A program made the position numbers and the translations under genes. A DNA stretch of 64,000 bases, taken from contig JAHJTC010000004.1 in the NCBI GenBank assembly GCA_018830105.1, positions 496,001 to 560,000 on the forward strand, given 5' to 3'. The stretch is from Bacteroidota bacterium (GTDB lineage Bacteria; Bacteroidota; Bacteroidia; Bacteroidales; F082). Shown here in pieces: positions 59,786 through 64,000 of this stretch. Every line of letters starts with the position of its first letter. Position 1 is the first letter of the stretch. The notes beneath the pieces were generated by a model. The model searched no databases. It saw nothing but the letters and a program-made list of their open reading frames with translations, and was not told the origin of the DNA.

Positions 59786-62700
59786 TTAGGTTTTGGCCGT
59801 TGCCGGAAAGTAATGGTTTACAATTTTGTTTAAAGCAGCTCTGCGAACTGGTTTGGTGATATAATCATTGCACCCTACGGCTAGCGACTTCTCCCGGTCA
59901 CCGGATAATGCATAAGCAGTTTGGGCAATAATCACCACCTCTGTATTAAACTCTCTGATTTTACGTGTGGCTTCATAGCCATTCAATCTTGGCATATTAA
60001 TATCCATCAGCACCAAATCGATATCAGGATTTCTGAGGCATACTTCAATCGCATCAATCCCTGTTGTTGCTTTTAAAACTTTTCCTGCAAATCCTTCCAC
60101 CATTTTGCTGATCAACAATTCTGAATTTTTATCATCTTCAACAATTAAAATCTTAAGCTTCCTGAATTCATTTTTTGATGCTTCTACCGGTTGAACATGC
60201 TGGGAGATATTTTCCGATTGCTTAATATGATTGGCCGGCAGCGTAAAATAGAACGTAGCGCCAGAAGCATCCCCGTTATTATTATTTGTGACCCAGATTT
60301 TTCCGCCCAGCATTTCCACATAAGCCTTTGATATGGATAATCCGAGGCCTGCTCCTTCATAATTCCGGGTCAATGACTCGCTGCCTTGCCTGAACCGCTC
60401 AAAAATCATGTCCTTTTGTTCAGTACGCACCCCCGAACCACTATCTCTTACATAAAACTCTAAAAATCCTTCTTTTTTCAGATAACCAAGTTCAATGGAT
60501 CCTTTTTGGGTAAACTTGATGGCATTTTTCACCAGGTTGGTGAGTACTGCATAAACTTTTGCGCTATCTGTTTTTATGATCGCTTTATTTGTGGGTAAAC
60601 CATTTTTAAATGAAATACTCAGTTTTTTATTTTCAGCTTCAAGTCTGAAGAAATTATAAATATCTTCAATCTGTCTGTTTATGTCCACTTCCGACAAGGT
60701 GATTTCTATTTGATTTGATTCTATTTTAGAAATGCTAATGATGTCGTTTATAATATTGAGCATACGGGCGCCGCTTATTTCAATAATTTTGATATATTCC
60801 TGCTGCTCCTCGCCACTCAAGCCATGTTCTTTAAGCAGCTCCGTAAAACCGAGGATACCATTCATGGGTGTCCTGATTTCGTGGCTCATATTGGCCAGAA
60901 AAGCTGTTTTTAACCTGTCGCTTTCTTCTGCTCCTTCTTTGGCTTCTATCAATTCTTTTTCCAATTTTTTTCGTGCTGAAATATCGCGACAGCTACCGTA
61001 AATCCATCCATTTGGAAGCAGAACGGCATTCAGGTCTGTGTCGGCATAACTCCCGTCTTTCCTCACCATTTCTATCTCGGAATAGGAACTGCCCTTAATA
61101 AAAAGTTGCTGAAAAATTTTAAAATACTCTTCCCTCCTGTTTTTGGGTGAGATATCGGCAAGTGTAAATGTCAGTAATTCTTCTTTTGAATAACCCAGTA
61201 AATCAACAGCCTGTTTATTAACATAAATGTATTTACCTTCCTTATCCGTAATAAAAATAGCATCGGCAGAGTTTTCGGTAATGGTCCTGAATTCTGCTTC
61301 GCTTTCCTTAAGTTTATGTTGAATATGTTTACTTTCGGTAATATCCTCCACCATGCCTATAATTTCCTGTGGCACACCATTGCTATCGTTTAATGCGGTA
61401 ACAAAAAGGTTAGCCCATATCAAATTTCCGTTTTTATGGATGTACCTTTTTTCCAAACTGTATCTGGATATTTTTCCAGCTTTCAAGTCAGTAAACTGAT
61501 TCAAATCCATGTCGATATCTTCCGGATAAGTAAATTCAGTAAACATCATTTTAGCTAACTCATCTTTGCTGTAACCAAGCATTTTTGAAAACCGCTTATT
61601 GGATAAGATGGGATGGCCTTGCAAATCAAGCATGGCAAAAGCAATTGGAGCTTGATCAAAAATAGCCCGAAAACGTTCTTCACTGGCCTGTAGCACCTGC
61701 CCTGCCAGCTTCCGTTCTGTTATGTCGCGCCCAATACCCATAACACCAATCAGCGCTCCGTCTGCATCATATATCGGGGATTTTATGGTATCCAAAAAGG
61801 CACGATGGCCATCGTCAGCAAAGGTTACCCACTCTTCGTTGCTGGTAGGTTTGCCTGCCTTCATAGCTTTCCGGTCGTTTTCGCGGAAGAAGTCGGCCAA
61901 TTCGCGGTCCACAAAATCATAATCGGTTTTACCAATGATATCTTGTTCTATGACGCCAAAAAACCGCTCGAACATCGGGTTGCACGAGAGGTAAATTCCG
62001 TTCTCGTCTTTTAGCCAAACTAAGTCGGGGATCGTTTTTACAAGTGTGCGGAGTTGAGATTCACTCTTTTGAAGGGCCAATTCCGATTGTTTACGAACGG
62101 TAGTTTCCCTTATGTTGCACTGAATTACCTTCTTGTTGTTTTCAACGTAGCTATTGCTGATGAACTCCACGCTTATTTTACGTCCGTCAGCCGTTTCAAG
62201 TGGCAGGTCGTCATATCGCACGTATTCTTTCTGTTGTAATTCCAGAAATTTCTCTTTATTCTCATAAACATCTTGAAATGAACCTATTTCCCAGATTGAT
62301 TTTTCAATAAATTCCTCTCTTGACCAGCCCAGCATTTCAATTAAAAATGGGTTCACTTCTGTTATTTTGCCGGTTTCGGCATCGAGGATTAGAATTCCGT
62401 CTTTGGCCGACTCAAACAACCGACGATAGCGGGTTTCAGAAAAATTCAGCGCATCCTCTGTAAGTTTGCGACTGGTTATATCCTGCGAAATTGTTGCAAT
62501 AATATTTTTTCCTTCCTCATCAAGAATACGCGATGAAGTCCACAAAACGGTTTTGATGTCATTATCTTTTGTTAAAATATCTATTTCAACTACTCCTTCT
62601 TCATCGGCAATATGATTTTTTAGCAAATCGAGTGTTGCCGTAATTTTTTCTTTTGGAAACAGCAGATCAATTTTTTTACCGATCACTTCAGCCGAATCAT

Positions 62701-63706
62701 AACCGCTCAGCAGTTCAAATTTGCGGTTAAATCGCCTTATGATCATTGAAGTGTCCCAAATAATAATTGGGGCATGCATAAGGTTCAGCAGTATGTTTAA
62801 AGAATTACTTGTTGCACGATGTTTTTCTTTTAAGGTATCTTCCTTGCCTTTTCGTTCCGTAATGTCTTCAATGGCCAAAAGAATGACCTGCTCTTTTCCA
62901 AATGCCCGTTTTACCTGCCGCGCATTTAAAAGCATCACCCGTCTGCCAATGGTAGAAAAGTGGTGTTCAACCTCGTAATCATCAAAGGAATTTTTCTCGG
63001 GAATGATTTCCTCCAGCAATTCTTTCAGTTTGGGGATGTCCCATTGATGATTTCCTAATTCATAAATAGGCTTACCTATTGTTTCTTCGGCCGTTACTTT
63101 GAAAAATTTATAGAATGAACGGCTGGCTTTTATTACTCGTAAGTCTTTGTCAATGGCAAGTAGCGGCTCAGCTACTGTGTCAATGATGTCTTCAGTAAAT
63201 TTATTTAGTTCATCAGCAGATTTTTTAATCTCCGCGAGTTCATTAGCAGTTTTTTCAAGAACTGCTTCTGCCTTTTTCCTTGCTGTGATATCGCGTATAT
63301 GGCATTGAATAACTTTATTATCGTTTACCAAATACACATTGCTAACGAACTCAACATGAATTACACCTCCGGCCGAAGTTACCAGCGGCAACTCATCATA
63401 GCGCACATATTCTTTTTGTTGCAATTCCAGAAATTTCTCTTTATTCTCGTAGATATCCTTAAAAGTGCCTATTTCCCAGATTGATTTTTCAATAAATTCT
63501 TCTCTTGAATAACCCAGCAAATCAATCAAAAATGGATTAACGTCAACGATCTTCCCGGTTTTGGCATCGAGAATTAGAACGCCGTCTTTTGCTGATTCGA
63601 ATAAGCGAAGGTAGCGAATCTCAGAAGCAACTAACTCTTTTTGTAAGAGTGATTTTGTCTTCCTTGAATTGCTCTCCTGATTGCCAGTATCTGTTGACTT
63701 ACTCAT
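59786..63706 (-). CDS. Hybrid histidine kinase with seven PAS domains
   Basis: A 1306-residue protein with no membrane segment or signal, so cytosolic. Seven PAS domains lead (about 28-150, 165-290, 300-415, 425-540, 545-665, 670-795, 800-920). HisKA follows with FLANMSHEIRTPMNGILGF (about 940), then HATPase_c with NLVKNAIKF, DSGSGV and GAGLGLSI, and a receiver domain with MDINMPRLNG and its phospho-Asp. There is no DNA-binding output. PAS 1 and 4 are near-duplicates. It probably senses redox, light or ligand state through cofactors. Its own upstream region has no regulon motif. Confidence 0.93.
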   Translation of the reverse strand: MSKSTDTGNQESNSRKTKSLLQKELVASEIRYLRLFESAKDGVLILDAKTGKIVDVNPFLIDLLGYSREEFIEKSIWEIGTFKDIYENKEKFLELQQKEYVRYDELPLVTSAGGVIHVEFVSNVYLVNDNKVIQCHIRDITARKKAEAVLEKTANELAEIKKSADELNKFTEDIIDTVAEPLLAIDKDLRVIKASRSFYKFFKVTAEETIGKPIYELGNHQWDIPKLKELLEEIIPEKNSFDDYEVEHHFSTIGRRVMLLNARQVKRAFGKEQVILLAIEDITERKGKEDTLKEKHRATSNSLNILLNLMHAPIIIWDTSMIIRRFNRKFELLSGYDSAEVIGKKIDLLFPKEKITATLDLLKNHIADEEGVVEIDILTKDNDIKTVLWTSSRILDEEGKNIIATISQDITSRKLTEDALNFSETRYRRLFESAKDGILILDAETGKITEVNPFLIEMLGWSREEFIEKSIWEIGSFQDVYENKEKFLELQQKEYVRYDDLPLETADGRKISVEFISNSYVENNKKVIQCNIRETTVRKQSELALQKSESQLRTLVKTIPDLVWLKDENGIYLSCNPMFERFFGVIEQDIIGKTDYDFVDRELADFFRENDRKAMKAGKPTSNEEWVTFADDGHRAFLDTIKSPIYDADGALIGVMGIGRDITERKLAGQVLQASEERFRAIFDQAPIAFAMLDLQGHPILSNKRFSKMLGYSKDELAKMMFTEFTYPEDIDMDLNQFTDLKAGKISRYSLEKRYIHKNGNLIWANLFVTALNDSNGVPQEIIGMVEDITESKHIQHKLKESEAEFRTITENSADAIFITDKEGKYIYVNKQAVDLLGYSKEELLTFTLADISPKNRREEYFKIFQQLFIKGSSYSEIEMVRKDGSYADTDLNAVLLPNGWIYGSCRDISARKKLEKELIEAKEGAEESDRLKTAFLANMSHEIRTPMNGILGFTELLKEHGLSGEEQQEYIKIIEISGARMLNIINDIISISKIESNQIEITLSEVDINRQIEDIYNFFRLEAENKKLSISFKNGLPTNKAIIKTDSAKVYAVLTNLVKNAIKFTQKGSIELGYLKKEGFLEFYVRDSGSGVRTEQKDMIFERFRQGSESLTRNYEGAGLGLSISKAYVEMLGGKIWVTNNNNGDASGATFYFTLPANHIKQSENISQHVQPVEASKNEFRKLKILIVEDDKNSELLISKMVEGFAGKVLKATTGIDAIEVCLRNPDIDLVLMDINMPRLNGYEATRKIREFNTEVVIIAQTAYALSGDREKSLAVGCNDYITKPVRRAALNKIVNHYFPATAKT

Positions 63707-63722
63707 TGGGTTATATTGTTAA

Positions 63723-63749
63723 AGCAGCGCCGAATTTGTCAGCGCTGCT
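63723..63749 (-). terminator. Weak terminator-like hairpin between the last two genes
   Basis: AGCAGCGC (63723-63730) pairs with GCGCTGCT (63742-63749). It separates the end of the edge gene from the kinase start; the T-run is weak. Confidence 0.45.
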
Positions 63750-63832
63750 ATTTAATTTGCTTCCTTTTGTATTCGGGTTTACGGCATAATCCGGAAATCA
63801 TGCCGAAATTTAAGATGCTATTTCACAGAACC

Positions 63833-64000
63833 TTAGTCCACATTTGAACCTATATTTCCATGGCATATGATGTTATCATATAAGGGTGCTGTTTGGTAAA
63901 TATTGATATACCCATTATAAACCAACCAGTTGTCGTAAGTGATATCCAGTCCGTTATCCAGTTTCCGGATAGTGGTGTAACTTTTACCGGTGGTTCCATT
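63833..64000 (-). CDS. C-terminal end of an unrecognised gene, cut by the window edge
   Basis: An open minus-strand frame of 55 codons running to TAA at 63833, with protein-like composition (GKSYTTIRKLDNGLDITYDN, then WLVYNGYINIYQTA). The 5' part lies outside. The Tyr/Asn/Asp-rich sequence could be an exported beta-rich protein. No family recognised. Confidence 0.6.
   Translation of the reverse strand, partial: NGTTGKSYTTIRKLDNGLDITYDNWLVYNGYINIYQTAPLYDNIICHGNIGSNVD

Overview
The window looks like chromosomal DNA of a member of the Bacteroidota. The evidence is AT-rich intergenic DNA, TAnnTTTG-type -7 boxes, and families typical of that phylum: DUF5916, DUF4251, PorT-like barrels, an MlaEFD-type operon without mlaB/C, TamA/TamB in an operon, and a CheB-CheR-PAS fusion. 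I cannot name the genus. There are about 52 protein genes, two of them cut by the window edges, one tRNA-Arg(TCT), several repeat families and no IS element or prophage.

Layout. Positions 1-14.5 kb carry mostly housekeeping genes: the end of an lgt-like gene, an inositol-phosphatase-family gene, an rhlE-type helicase, nfeD, a macrodomain gene, a DUF5916 protein, speA with a PfkB kinase, a GlcNAc-kinase-like gene, miaA and a CCA-adding-enzyme-like gene. A three-copy 286-292 bp tandem repeat lies at 11.3-12.1 kb. Positions 14.85-20.5 kb hold a five-gene catabolic operon: a divergent KamA-family radical SAM aminomutase, the two subunits of a 3-oxoacid CoA-transferase resembling PcaI/PcaJ, a class III aminotransferase resembling beta-transaminases, and a PcaF-like thiolase. 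Read in order, these enzymes suggest an amino-acid route through a beta-amino acid and a beta-keto acid to acetyl-CoA plus an acyl-CoA. The best-fitting substrate is 2-aminoadipate, via 3-aminoadipate and 3-oxoadipate to succinyl-CoA and acetyl-CoA. This is inference. Positions 20.8-30.3 kb are mixed: carbonic anhydrase, an RRM protein, tRNA-Arg, peptidase E, a large secreted protein, a thioredoxin-glutaredoxin fusion with a lone GroES, and a GIY-YIG gene between two repeat blocks.

Positions 32-60 kb are a cell-envelope block: lipid transport (MlaEFD type), two L,D-transpeptidases, OmpA lipoproteins, a CheB-CheR-PAS protein, TamA/TamB, an Omp85-like protein, YtxH and holin-like stress proteins, an M48 protease, a B12-type radical SAM enzyme, and small membrane and lipoproteins. 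Nine promoters in this block share one 65-bp layout, found by reading. In the direction of transcription it is TGTGAA-NN-ATGTAA, then 15 nt, then ATRTAA, then 22 nt, then a box at the TAnnTTTG (-7) position. The spacing is identical in all nine. I read this as a local regulon with tandem activator sites 21 bp apart that replace the -33 element. No DNA-binding regulator is encoded in the block. A 1306-residue cytosolic hybrid histidine kinase with seven PAS domains closes the region, and the window ends inside an unrecognised gene.

The two most interesting signals are the nine-promoter regulon and the putative alpha-to-beta amino acid catabolic operon.
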